Source: Hydnum rufescens UP504
Lineage: Eukaryota > Basidiomycota > Agaricomycetes > Cantharellales > Hydnaceae
Direction: 5' to 3'
Assembly: GCA_014904985.1 (NCBI GenBank)
Contig: MU129288.1
Coordinates: forward strand, 1-35,339
Length of the DNA stretch: 35,339 nucleotides
Shown: positions 11,570-24,853 of the stretch, in pieces
Numbering within the stretch: position 1 is the first letter of the stretch
How the letters are laid out: every line of letters begins with the position of its first letter
Position numbers and translations under genes: made by a program
The notes under the pieces: model-generated
The model's database searches: none
What the model was told of the DNA's origin: nothing
What the model saw: the letters and a program-made list of their open reading frames with translations, nothing else

Positions 11570-12194
11570 ATGAGCCAAATGCCTACACTTGCAGCATCCT
11601 CTCCCGTCGTCAACTCCGCAATCCACTATCAGTATTCGGATAGTACCCCCATCGCCCCGCTATTCTCGCCGGTCAAAGCCCACGACTCTCACCAGGCAGC
11701 CAATACTCCTGCTCCCACCCTATCCCACAATCATGGGAATACAATTTGTGGGTCGTACACTATCGCTGTGTCCGTGGTAGTGCCAACAGGTCTTCTAGAT
11801 CCTCTGAACACGGCGGCCCCGTGGAACGACACTGAATTTGGTTTTTATGATCACAACCATGATCACAACCCCCAACCCGCCCACAACTACACGCAGCCCG
11901 CACCGCCCCCGACCATGTGGAACGAAGGTATGGTCACCCGCCTCTCAATTGTCGTTGTATTTGCATATTCACCTAAGGCTCCCAGACCCCTTTACTTCTA
12001 CATCATCCTTGTCTTCATCGTACTACGATCAGAATGTGGCCATCTCTTCATCCGCTGGGACCTACGATCCCTTGGGTTCCCTCAAAAAGCCTTCTGCTGA
12101 AGCTTTTGCCACACCTCAACAGCTGGCAGTCCGCCATGACCCCGATGACAGAATGAGTTCGCCCCGGGGCTCCTATCGAGCTGCTCATCGCTGA
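11570..12194 (+). CDS. Small Ser/Pro/Asn/His-rich protein (about 188 residues), two exons
   Basis: ATG at 11570 (MSQMPTLAASSPVV). Exon 1 is 11570-11927; the intron 11928-11985 runs from GTATGG to CCCAG; exon 2 is 11986-12194, ending RGSYRAAHR. The phase-1 junction joins the frames exactly. The protein is low complexity: a YDHNHDHNPQPAHNYTQP patch before the junction and a serine-rich start to exon 2. No signal peptide, membrane helix or known fold is evident. The gene is part of repeat A, with a decayed copy at the left window edge and a third copy whose 3' flank lies at 31400-32018. A long non-coding 3' flank follows, possibly with a 3' UTR intron near 12220-12280. Function is unknown; it could itself be a decaying member of a repeat-borne family. 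Confidence 0.55.
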
Positions 12195-13815
12195 GATCCT
12201 CTGCCACCGTGCAGGTCCGAGGTACGCTTTCGTGCTCTGCCTAATTAGAATCATAACCAAGTCATCTTCATCTTCTAGCCTCAACGATTCTGCGAACCGC
12301 ACCTACATGCTAGCATTTTCCCTGCTCGCTCCGTTCTTCGTTCAGAAATGCACTTCAGCCCGTGTGTGTCTGAACGAGCTAAAGGCTCAAGTTCGCACCC
12401 GTGTTATGACTGATCAGACTGGTTTGTTTGCATGTACACGGACAAATCTCGGTATCGGTACCTACTGGATCCCATGTCTTCTGTTTTCTCGCCTCCTTCC
12501 CGTTCGTGGTCTTCGCTTTGCACGGCCCCCGGTTTCGGTTCCGATAGATCGATCCTCTTGGTATATACCCGAGTCTCGTTTCAAGTCTCCTCTTGTGTGT
12601 GGTGGTGAGCCTGTGTCACCGGTTCTGTTGCCGCTGATTTCGTCTCGCTCGATAATTGTTTGCTTTTTGTAGTGGCTCCGCTATGCTTTTGTGGTGAGGT
12701 TGTGAATGCTTCTGATGTTGTTTGTTTCAGTCTCCAATAAATCGGCCTTTTATTTATACCATGGTGTGGGGCATAATTCCCCTTTTCTCGGTGTATCCGG
12801 TGAAATCGACTATTTGAGGTTCATTCCCTGTATTCGATTCGCTGGATTTGTGAAGTCGCTCCGTTTCTATCGGTCGGTGTGATCCCTGCTCTACGTGAAG
12901 GCACAGTCATCTTGGACTCTACGGTTCCGGTCTCTCTCCTACGCTTTTCTGGCTCCTGGATCGTCTACTCTGCTGTTGGGCTCTCTCGCTTCTTGGCTTG
13001 GTGTCTCTGGATGGGGTTTTGGGTTCACGCTCCTTTCTGTTTTTCCCTCGATCGTTGCAGAGCTATTTGTTTCGTTTCTTTTCTTCCTTCACTTCAAATT
13101 CTGTGATACCCTACTGTCGTCTGCATGACTAAGTCTGATGAATATCTCGTGATATACGCGGGAGTGAGTTCGTTCCCCCCTGCCAGGTAGGTTTCATGTC
13201 ATCCATTCCCTATGCTCTCTGTCATTTCGCACTCTCCGAGCCCTTCCACCGACATGATCCACTCGCCATTGTCCACTACCCACCTCTACCAAGTGTCGAG
13301 AACAAGGGAGAAGGACAGACAGTGCAGGAAGAATCAATCAAACAAGCTGACCTAGCGCAGGACTGCCGGTGCTGGGCCTGCTGGCACCGGTGTAACGAAA
13401 GGTCATGAGCACGGCGCACAATGCGGATGTCGCCGCGTCTGTGTGACGCCCTGCGCGCCTGCAGGAGGGGCTATTGTCAATCTTTGACAATATAGGTTCG
13501 TTTCAAATGCCTTTTTTTTTAAGATGATCGTTTTGTACATCCTGATGTATAATATCGGATAGTTTCCGAGCGGGGGAAGGGGGGGGAGAGATAGGTGGAT
13601 ATGGAATATGGAATAGGTGAAATTCCCTACAAGCGAGGATGGGGGATTAGATCGGGGCCCGGTGGTGGGAAGTGTGAATACGGGCTATGCGGCTGGCCCT
13701 AGGCATCTTTTAGCACGAATATGAAAGATATTCGAATTCGTTCCAAGTTGGTGCATTTCGTGCGGCCGTGACAACGACAATATTATGTCACGCGTGACGT
13801 GACGCTCCTTTCTGG
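11622..13815 (+). repeat. Repeat A, copy 2 (fullest copy)
   Basis: The first 1.9 kb matches 1-1312. From about 13050 to 13815 it matches the reverse complement of 31410-32018: CGAGAACAAGGGAGAAGGAC, GATTAGATCGGGGCCC, ATATTCGAATTCGTT, TTCGTGCGGCCGTG and TTATGTCACG occur in the same order. In the 31-kb copy this 3' part runs to within about 20 bp of the MED7 ATG. Copy 2 ends near CGCTCCTT at about 13813. It has about 140 bp near 13340-13480 that copy 3 lacks. Confidence 0.8.
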
Positions 13816-14170
13816 CTTTCTAGTTCTCAGTGAGGGGCTTGGGCGGCACGTACTACTGCACACCAAATATCTTAGACGATGCTTAGGATCGCAAAACACA
13901 TATCCTTGATTGCGACATTCGCAAGTGGAGGCCGATTCGAATCTGACAATTGATATCGTGGGAGAGCGCCAGCGAGCGCGCGGCTGCCTCGATCGATCGC
14001 ACGTTTAGTCACTTAGTGAGCCCCAACAAAAGTTTCCTTCCAAGACATTTCCGCATATCTCCCACAATTCAAGTGAGCCCCAGAAGCGGATCAGCTCGTC
14101 TCCGTACTTATAGTGCTATCGTTTTCCATTCCATTCCTTCTCCCCCCCTCCTAGCCAGGAGCGAGATACT
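13816..14170. other. Spacer upstream of the Zn2Cys6 gene
   Basis: No gene seen. Unique-looking sequence between the end of repeat A and the ATG at 14171; presumably contains that gene's promoter. TTCCATTCCATTCCTTC (14125-14143) is a pyrimidine-rich tract just before the start. Confidence 0.35.
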
Positions 14171-14569
14171 ATGTCCGCATTCCCCGCTTCTGGTTCCAGG
14201 AGAAAATTTGGGTGTTGGGTGTGTTCTTTTCGCAACAAGCTGTGCACACCAAACCCAAACGCCCCCCACGGGCCATGTAACGACTGTCATAAGTATAATA
14301 TAGTCTGCCATGGTCAAGGGATTGCTAGGCCATCGGTATGTGTCCGCGGCGTCTCTTGGGATATCTGTCTCTTAGCTTGATTGGAAATATGTGTGCAGGG
14401 GCAAGAACTGGGAGAACAAGTTCGGGGTGCAATCAAAAGTTGGATGTTGAATCGTGCCAACCTCGCGCCACTCGTTCCACCTCTCGACCTGTCGTGCCTT
14501 TGGAATCATTTGGTGTCTTCCCCGACAACTTCTCTTGTCGACACTTCTTCGGCGACTTGGGATTGCTGA
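14171..14569 (+). CDS. Very short Zn2Cys6 fungal-type DNA-binding protein (111 residues)
   Basis: Exon 1 is 14171-14335, the intron 14336-14398 runs from GTATGT to GTGCAG, exon 2 is 14399-14569; the junction is phase 0. Residues about 15-49 read GCWVCSFRNKLC followed by GPCNDCHKYNIVCHG. This gives CX2CX6CX10CX2CX6C, the spacing of the fungal binuclear zinc cluster that binds CGG-type DNA sites. The usual basic residues between the second and third cysteines are few (FRNK). After the finger only about 55 residues follow, where typical factors have several hundred. An open stretch in another frame (about 14510-14850, with HRVLHWISQRLMHRF) could be lost C-terminal coding, so the gene may be truncated. 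Confidence 0.55.
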
Positions 14570-15171
14570 CGGCCTGGTCCAATTCTGGCCTCCCCGGGCC
14601 CAAGGTCCGTGTCCATCGAGTATTGCACTGGATCTCACAAAGGCTTATGCATAGGTTTAGGATCTACATGAGCACCGCACCGAGCGTGCGGTATGGCGGG
14701 ATAGTTGATGATGTAGTCAGCAACACGTGTGTCAGTGTGGCCCGGCCAAAAACAGTACAGACAATGAGATGGTTGTCGAAATTAAAACCAGACAACTTTG
14801 CGAGGTGTCCCTCCAGCATCGACCAGACCGCCATCGTCATCAGAAGAACAACATGAATATTTGCGATCAACATCCTAGAACGTTTTACGTGGTGAGGTTT
14901 GGTTTAGATCACCACTGTCTGAGCTCCGATTCCAGTCTAAACCAGCTCAGATGAGGTGGTAGCGAAGAGAGTTTCTCGTGAAGTAGATCAGAGAAGTCTA
15001 CGTTGAAAAATGAAAAGTAATTAGACAGCGAGCCTTAAATTACATTGGCTGTCGCCCAGTGAGGTCTAGACGGTATATAAACTATACAGTTACTATCGAT
15101 ATCAGTACAGTACCGTGAGCAACATTCCAAACCTGATATATCACACCGAATACATATCCTGATCGCCCCAA
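14570..15171. other. Spacer between the Zn2Cys6 gene and the 3' end of MCM3
   Basis: Possible lost coding of the Zn2Cys6 protein to about 14850. Beyond that I see only AT-rich sequence with ATATAAACTATACAG near 15075 and no gene. Confidence 0.35.
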
Positions 15172-18030
<2,859 letters not shown>

Positions 18031-18297
18031 CTCGCAATCGCGTAGCTAAAATACAGAGCGCGACCGAAGACGTGTTACGGAAATCACCGAGGGTGGCGGT
18101 ACCCTTGCCTTGACGTGCTACGAGAAGAGGCAGATTCGCAGAACTAATATGGGTCGTGTCGGACTGTACCCGACAGGGATTTGGTTAAAGAGTAATTTTA
18201 GGACTCTATAGAACCATAAACATTGCATAGGCTTCTACATCCACCATCACTCTAATAGCTAAATTATGAAAATGCTTATCCATCCCCTCCCCCCAAG

Positions 18298-20233
18298 TTA
18301 CTTCTTCGTCTTCTTGGAAGCCTTACCATTAATGCGGGGCTCGACAGGTGGGACAGGGGACTTGACCCCATTAGAACCACCACCCTTGCCAGCAGTAGGC
18401 GAAGCAGAGGTTCCATTTCCCCCTCCTGCCGAAGCACCCTTCCCTCCGGGAATGACAATGCCACGCTTGGCAAGTTGGGCACGCACGATCTTCTTCCCGC
18501 CGTTCATGAAGAAGATGAGCGGGATGGCGACGATGATATGTCCATACCAACCCATCCGGTGCCAGGCCAGTATACTACGCTTCAAATCGAGAAGCTGGAA
18601 CGGCACGACGACGTAATTGAGGATCACGGCGGTTGTTAGGATGCCCGCAGCATCGTAGAATATTTTTCCGAGGCTGAGAGGGGCATTGGCAGCATTCGGA
18701 CCCGTGGGGACAAAGAAAGGTCGTACGTATTGCCGCATCAGTCGATTCGCATACTGAATGAAAACCCCGTAGAAGAAAGTAAGATAATAGCCGATATAAA
18801 TTCCGTGCTTCAAAAATCGGGCAAAAAAGTGGATGTTCAGCATCGATTCCAGGACCGGAACTAGCATCGTTCTCACCCAGAACGCACTAGTCAGGAATGT
18901 AATCAACATACTCCCGAAACCGCCCTTCTTTCCTTTGGGGGTGACGCGCTTGTATATGCAATTACGCAACCATACAACGGTGTTGATGTTCCAACTATCG
19001 AGCAGGATCTTGAAGCTCGGGGCGAATTCGATGTTCATTATGTCTAGGTTGGCAGTGCGATTCCAGAGTGTAGCCCCTGTTGGAGAATAGCCATTAAAGC
19101 CGAGACCAGTAAGGATCGAGGCTCCCTGGAGGCCGGGAGCATGATCAGATCATTTCACAACTCCGAGAGATCCAGCGCCGAAGCAGACTCATACCTCGGT
19201 GAGTAGCCAGACACCATAAAATTTGGTGCGTTGGGTCAATCCAAGGCCCTGTGCGAACAGGAGCCTAGTGGATCCAGATGAGTTACGTTTGTATGTGACT
19301 ACAAGAGAAAGTGTATGACAACCCACTTGCTAAAGAACGACTTCTCCAGATATGCAGGCTCGAGGATCCGGGTATAATCCATGCTCGGTCCGGCGACGGC
19401 GTAGAAACCCAAAAATACCAAGGCTAACAACAGCTTCGTATATGCTACCCGCTTGCGACCCTCTGGCACTCGTTTCTTTTCGCCCTTGACTTCAGAAGTA
19501 GGATTCGAGACGAAAAGTTGGCCAGAGACGAGCTGTTCGTAGTACACGTACTCAACCGTGGGCCCAACTAAGATGCCGGGGAAGTAGAACACATAGCCGA
19601 GGAAGGCGAGAGGACTGGGGAAAGACGTGATCTGCGTTTCGAGCTGCGAAGCGTCCAGGTCCTGAGGGATAAAGTCGACAGTAACCGAGCGTTGGTTGGA
19701 ATTTCACCAAAAAAGGGGCAACGACACTTACAGCAGTATTCCTTTGTCCATCATATATGTTCCATGCGAACGTGGTGAGTTTCATCGTGAGCACCATCTG
19801 ACTTCCAGTGATATCGATGGTATCATAGCCGACGTTTGACCACGCTCGAATGGCTTGATTCACAGTCAAGTGTCCCATGACAGCGGCAAAAACGATCCAG
19901 GGCATAGCGGAACCCCTTATGGAAAAAGCCACCACATAGGTGAAAACAGCACTTGCTAGGAGGTGCAGGAATCCGGTATAGAGCCGAAGTACTGCAAGAA
20001 GAAAGAAAGTGGAGACTGCAATGCTGAAGAAGTGTCTCGCGGCTGGGGAGGTGTATGGGATCCGGACGTAGAGAGATCCAAGGGGGTATGCAACCAGGAG
20101 ACAAAATATTAGCTGGGTAGGATCCCAAATGTCAGTCGGCTTTTGATTGCCTCTGAGCACACTCCATGCTTGCCTTGAACTGGTCTGAGGAGACTCCGAC
20201 GAGCTCCGACCCGGCCTTGAACAATGATTCCAT
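18298..20233 (-). CDS. ALE1: MBOAT lysophospholipid acyltransferase, ALE1/LPT1-like
   Basis: Predicted ER-membrane enzyme that transfers acyl groups from acyl-CoA to lysophospholipids (Lands-cycle remodelling). Exons, minus strand: 20233-20174, 20112-19732, 19661-19327, 19264-19195, 19125-18877, 18807-18298; 534 residues, as usual for the family, all phases consistent. Hallmarks: YFPGILVGPTVEY, the motif WNINTVVWLRNCIYKRVTP, and the catalytic-type histidine in SAFW|HGIYIGYY, restored exactly across the 69-nt intron 18808-18876. Many hydrophobic segments are visible. The tail SKKTKK is lysine-rich like other ER MBOAT enzymes, though it is not an exact KKXX signal. Intron 1 (20113-20173) uses a GC donor (AAG|GCAAGC); a GT alternative breaks the phase. 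It lies head-to-tail upstream of MCM3, 267 bp apart. Confidence 0.92.
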
Positions 20234-20724
20234 AACGGAGGCGTCTGCGATGAACGTATTTTTAGGGTCAACTCCCCGTCTTTAGGGGTGAGCTAGGGGT
20301 AGGGATGCGGAACTAGGAAAATCTAGTCGCTCTAGATGAGGTATGCGGAATGGAAAGAAACAAGAAAAACTGCGGGGTTCCAATCGAAACGTGGGAAGTC
20401 ACAGCCATAGCGAACTCCCACGACCCAACCAAAACAAAACACTACAAATATCTTGAAAGTCCAGTTGAACGGCACCAGGAGGACCCATTTAGGAGCTTTA
20501 CACAGCTCAGCCAAGAACGGACATCCATAGCTAGGGCAGACTGACAACTACTATCCGTAACCTGAAGAAAATTGGGGAAGCCAGCGTCGCAGAATTGGAA
20601 AGCATATATGCATGGAGGCAAGGAAAATACATAGTTGCTGTAGCTGAGCATACTGCAAGAACCAATCCATACACATCTCCACGCGCTCTCCAACCACTGG
20701 AGCGCGACACAAGGGGAAGCATCC
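20234..20724. other. Promoter region of ALE1-like gene and 3' flank of eL18
   Basis: Both neighbours read on the minus strand. No gene is seen; the several short open frames lack any family signature. Confidence 0.5.
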
Positions 20725-21576
20725 TTAGACCTTGAACCCACGGGACTGTATGGAGAAAAGGCGGTCAGCAGGCGGGTTTGGCGGGAGAGTGGATAGAGAT
20801 AGACCTTTCTCCTTCCACGAGCACGTTCGAATTTGCGGCCCTTGGAAATAACATAGGGCTTCTTGTTTTTGTGGGGACCTGCAATACCAACAAACACTTA
20901 AAACAGGACGACTCGATATGGGAGATGTGCTCCATACCCATGCCGAAGTGGCTGACGGTCTCCCGGTTGTTCTTGCCGCCACGCAATAAGATGGTGTTCG
21001 ACCCAGTAGGAGCGCGAAGTGCCAGCTGATCCAAAGTGAGCGCCTCGCCCCCGGCAGCCAAGATTCTCTCCTTGGCAGAACGAGTGAAACGGAGAGCGGC
21101 GACGGTAAGTTTGGGCACAACGGTCATGCGCTCATCATCAGTGATCGTCGCAACAGCGACGATTATTTGGCCCTCGCTTGATGGACGGGTCTGGACTTGC
21201 TTGACTATACGTGAGAGAGAGACAGGTGGCCGATTGATTTTAGAGAGATATAGGCGGCGGAGAACGACCTGAGTCTTGCGGTGAGTATTTTTGCAATATC
21301 ATGGAGCAGAAGATTATATACTTCGTTGAACTTGGCCTCAGTCCGACGAGCAAGGAAGCGGTAGAGCTAGAAAGAGAGAGAATTAGCATGAGGGGGTATA
21401 GCTGACAATATAAAGCGTACTTTAACTAGGAGAGCAAGGTATGGATCCTCGCTCTTGGGCTCCGTTCGATGGCCCTTCTTCACATGATGCTTGCCAAGAT
21501 CAATACCCTATAATGAATGTTAGAAAGAGCTTCGTCTCAGGCGCGGGGCTACCGCTTTCGCACGAGTCCTCACCAT
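20725..21576 (-). CDS. RPL18: 60S ribosomal protein eL18
   Basis: Structural protein of the large ribosomal subunit. Exons, minus strand: 21576-21574, 21507-21421, 21366-21322, 21268-20938, 20878-20805, 20745-20725; 186 residues, matching the family. Recognisable segments are [19 protein letters not shown] at the N-terminus, [55 protein letters not shown], then [18 protein letters not shown] and the final SRGFKV. The first coding exon is only the ATG: ATG|GTGAGG, then CATTATAG|GGTATTGAT gives MGIDLG. High intron density is common in basidiomycete ribosomal genes. It is divergent from the SR-protein gene, sharing the interval 21577-22020. Confidence 0.96.
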
Positions 21577-22020
21577 CTCTTCTGGTCTTGAGGTGCTGTA
21601 CAGTCAAACACGGACTTTGCCGCAATAGACCCTGTTGCGGTGCGATTATGTAAGCCTATACTCAACTACAATCTATGTGTACCGGTATGTGCAACCAAGT
21701 GTTTCTTGCACCCAGGAGGCCTGGGAGAGTACGTCTGTTCATAGATGGAAGGGATGGGAGAGTATATTGCCCGTAACCTGTATTGTTGATTTTATCGATA
21801 TTTGGGCGCTTCTGTTCACGGAGATGAATGCTTGCATCCATGTTCATCATAAGCAGTGAAGAATATCTTCCTCGAGGAAGCCAATCTACTTATGATTGTG
21901 GGATTGGATAAATAGTACTTTGGTATTTTAGTAGAAATTGGCGGACATACGGCTAATTCCGAGTCTCCGAATCCCAAATCCAAGATGGTAAGTGCTTGAC
22001 TCTTTTTCCTTCAACAAGCG
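21577..22020. promoter_or_regulatory. Shared divergent promoter interval (eL18 / SR protein)
   Basis: The 444 bp between the two start codons must hold both promoters and leaders. Near 21984 an ATGGTAAGT followed by a pyrimidine tract and CAACAAG at 22017 looks like an intron in the SR-gene leader; its ATG is not in frame with the ATG at 22021. Confidence 0.45.
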
Positions 22021-23219
22021 ATGTATAGTGACCTTTATCACCAGTATGGCGATTCCACCACTTCTGCGCCCCCCCTGGATCCCTATGCGGACCCCCCGTA
22101 CTCCTCCCAGTCCGGAGGGCCCGGACTAAGCAACAAAACTTCTGCAACAGCAAACGGCGGTGGAGGAGCAGGAGAGCCCACCCAAGGAGACCGTGCCCCT
22201 GTAGAACGACCTGCGCCGCCGTCCTACGACCGTCGCTCTCGCTCTCGCAGCCCTGTTCCGAGAAGGTACCGCAGCCCCGCCCGGTCGTACCACTCCTCGC
22301 CCGCTCCGCCCCCCAGACGCCCGTCTAATGCACCAGTCGTGAGCAAAGCACCCGTTATTGGTTTCCTCCCAGAAATGCAAGGATCAGGTACTGAGACATG
22401 TTGCCCACCCACTAGGCCCCTCTGCCATCCCGCGTTCTGGGTGTTTTTGGTTTGAGTATCCGAACCCAAGAGCGCGATCTCGAAGATGAATTTGGTCGAT
22501 TCGGACGGGTGGAAAAAGCTGTGATTGTCTATGACCAGCGCGTGAGTTATTCTGTATATTCCTCAGCCTAATAATCCTTTCGCTTACGTTTTTCCTTTGG
22601 GTCTTTAGTCTGACCGCTCCCGAGGTTTTGGTTTTGTCACCATGGCCACACTCGAAGAAGCGACTAGATGTATTCAGGAACTGAATGGAATTGTGAGTGT
22701 GCTTACGTCTTTAACTTTTTTGCCGTTCTCATTCGAACGGCATCGCAGGAGCTTAATAGTCGCCGCATCCGTGTGGATTACTCTGTGACGGACCGCCCGC
22801 ATTCGTCCACACCCGGCGAATACATGGGATTCAGGCGTGGCGGTGACGATCGTCGCCGAGACTACGACAGGGGACGCTACGATCGGCACGACCGCGACCG
22901 TGATCGATACGACAGAGACGACCGACGTGACAGGGACAGGGACCACCGATATCGGACCAGGGACGATCGTGATGGAGGACGTGGTGGCGGAGGAGATCGT
23001 GACCGCGACCCGTTTGGACGAGACCAGCGTGACTGGAGAGATCGAAGAAGTCCCGCCCCCGGTGCTGGAAGACGTTACAGTCCCATTCCTCCTGGTTCTG
23101 GCAGTGTGAACGCCGCTGGAGAAGGTGGTAGGAGAAGAAGCAATTCGCCGGCTGGGCGGTCGCCCTTGCCTCGACGCGACTACGACGCAGAGCTGGATCG
23201 CCCTGCTCCCAGGTGGTGA
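22021..23219 (+). CDS. Tra2-like SR splicing factor: RS domain, one RRM, RS/RD tail
   Basis: Predicted nuclear RNA-binding splicing regulator. Order: N-terminal low-complexity part with an RS patch ([18 protein letters not shown]), one RRM, then a long arginine/aspartate and RS tail ending RPAPRW. In the RRM, RNP2 is LGVFGLS and RNP1 is RGFGFVTM. Clear later exons are roughly 22411-22541, 22609-22692 and 22749-23219, with introns 22542-22608 and 22693-22748 in matching phase. The first junction is uncertain: a donor GTTATT near 22350 with the acceptor CACTAG ending near 22417 gives an in-frame join into [11 protein letters not shown], while GTACTG near 22388 does not match phase. The RS-RRM-RS order resembles transformer-2. 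Confidence 0.88.
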
Positions 23220-23451
23220 CTCAACAGATCCATTCCTCAATGAGCAATCAACAATCTTTTGTGCAATCCCACAACATCAATCCCATCAACTCCAACCCAA
23301 GTTTCAAGTGCAAAACACTTCAAACGTACCAGAGCTCAAAAGGAGCGTTTGTTCCAAATCAATTCCCTCAACTTCTTGTTATGCTTTGAATTCTCCTCAA
23401 AATCCTCCATTAAACTTGTGTGACCTTCAAGTAGCTGTCGTAATTCTGCAA
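23220..23451. other. 3' flank of the SR-protein gene
   Basis: Presumed 3' UTR, with CAATCAACAATC and no coding signal. Confidence 0.4.
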
Positions 23452-23850
23452 GGCCGTCAAGACCATTTGGACCCGTTTTCTAACCTTGCCTTTCTTTGGG
23501 CATCAATATATGTATATCCCTTTGGTATCGTTTCTAGTGAACCCATTTCAACAACGCAGTCGTAGCCTCCCTTAGGCCCGCTTTCCAAGATTATCCGCTC
23601 AACCAGACCGAATCCTTGAGCATCGGCTACTGAGTACCAAAGTCGGTATCGCTGTTGAAATAGAATGCTCGGCGTGGAACCTATGCCCTGTCTCCCCAGG
23701 TAGGCATTAGGGGCTGCCCAGGGAAACCATTCCCTTTTGATGTGCCCTCGAATCGTTCGGGTGAGGTCCCCCCACCCCCCTTAACTAGCACTGGGAGCTG
23801 CCGTACGTCCGTGGGGCAAGCTAGCTGCCTCACCCGATTGTATGTTTAAA
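23452..23850 (+). repeat. Repeat B, copy 1
   Basis: Matches 27484-27830 in the same orientation. Shared blocks: CCCGTTTTCTAACCTTGCC, TTTCTAGTGAACCCATTT, AGACCGAAT, GGTATCGCTGTTGAAAT (GGCATCGCTGTTGAAAT in copy 2), and AGCTGCCGT near the end. No protein-coding frame is shared, so the nature of the repeat is unknown. Confidence 0.75.
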
Positions 23851-24449
23851 TTGCGCTGGTTCGGAATGTCTGCTGGGGTGATTCGGCGCATGAAGATGGG
23901 TTCTGAATGTGCTAGGGACTATACTATCGTATCCATGGCACTCGTCCCCTTCACAAGAGAGGGGATCCATGTCTGCGCCTCGAAATTCCCGAACCCATGC
24001 GTAGTCTCATCCTGAAACTGGTGAGCAATATTGACTTTGGGTGTAGTTCCACTTCTCTCTATGATCTATAAAGCTAAAGGGGTATAACTGTATTTCCCCT
24101 GTAGGATGTTACCTAATTATAGTAAAGCCCGATCCCACACCGCCATAATACAGTGGATGAGCATTTATTGCTTTGAACATCTTGTCAATATGGATCATAG
24201 ACACGCACTGGAGCCTGCCTGGACACGGTCATTCTCGTCGAGGCCTACACACGTCACAGACGGTCTGGTTACGAGACCACTTTCCGGGGTCCTGCCGTGG
24301 ATCGCTCTCTGAGGACATGGACTTCGACAACCCTGGCGGCACACTGATTATATAGACAACGGAGGGCAGGGCGACTCAGAGAGATTTCTGTGACTTATGT
24401 CCCACTGGTCTGGCCTCCAAAACCACTTGATACAGAGATCAAAAAATGT
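23851..24449. other. Gene-free interval before the MITEs
   Basis: No gene, repeat or RNA recognised. Confidence 0.4.
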
Positions 24450-24823
24450 TACAGCAGGTAATTATATGTAGAGCACTTTCGATTTTCTCATTCGGATAGC
24501 TCCGACCAACTCTATTGCGGCTTTGATGCCACAGCTATCACGTCTCAGACTCAGCCGGGTCCCAATGTTCTGGCTCTCCATTGTGAGGCAGTGATGAGAA
24601 AAAGCACATGTTTTGGCTCAAGATGCCTATGTCACTTGCCTCCAAACTATACAATGCCTAATAGGCTATACTATGGCACTCTCCAACAAAGGACCTCTGT
24701 CACCTCGTCTTTGATTTGAGATGTGGCAGTTGTGGAAGGCTGTGGCTGTCAAGCCGCAATGGAGTTGGCGGAGCTATCCGAATGAGAAAAATTCGAAGTG
24801 CTCTACATATAATTACTGCTGTA
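24450..24823. mobile_element. MITE 1: TA-flanked inverted-repeat element, 374 bp
   Basis: Terminal inverted repeats of about 85 bp: TACAGCAGGTAATTATATG at the left, and on the right the reverse complement of TACAGCAGTAATTATATG, both continuing through TAGAGCACTT and CTCATTCGGATAGCTCCG to GCCACAGC. No coding capacity. Ends CAGC...GCTG flanked by TA fit a Tc1/mariner-type TA duplication. Confidence 0.8.
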
Positions 24824-24853
24824 ACGTCCACAAGGACCTACAGTATGTTCCAA

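Noticed and set aside
12232..12672. 146-codon plus-strand frame downstream of the 11570 gene
   Set aside because: Falls in the 3' flank; the corresponding frame is not preserved in copy 1 of the repeat.
13925..13955. GATTCGAATCTG resembling a tRNA T-arm
   Set aside because: No acceptor stem, D-arm or anticodon arm could be paired around it.
18266..18616. Plus-strand proline-rich frame opposite the ALE1 C-terminus
   Set aside because: Shadow of the minus-strand exon with matching MBOAT length and tail.
22674..23240. 188-codon minus-strand frame
   Set aside because: Antisense to the Arg/Asp-rich tail of the SR protein; low-complexity coding sequence produces long open frames on the opposite strand.
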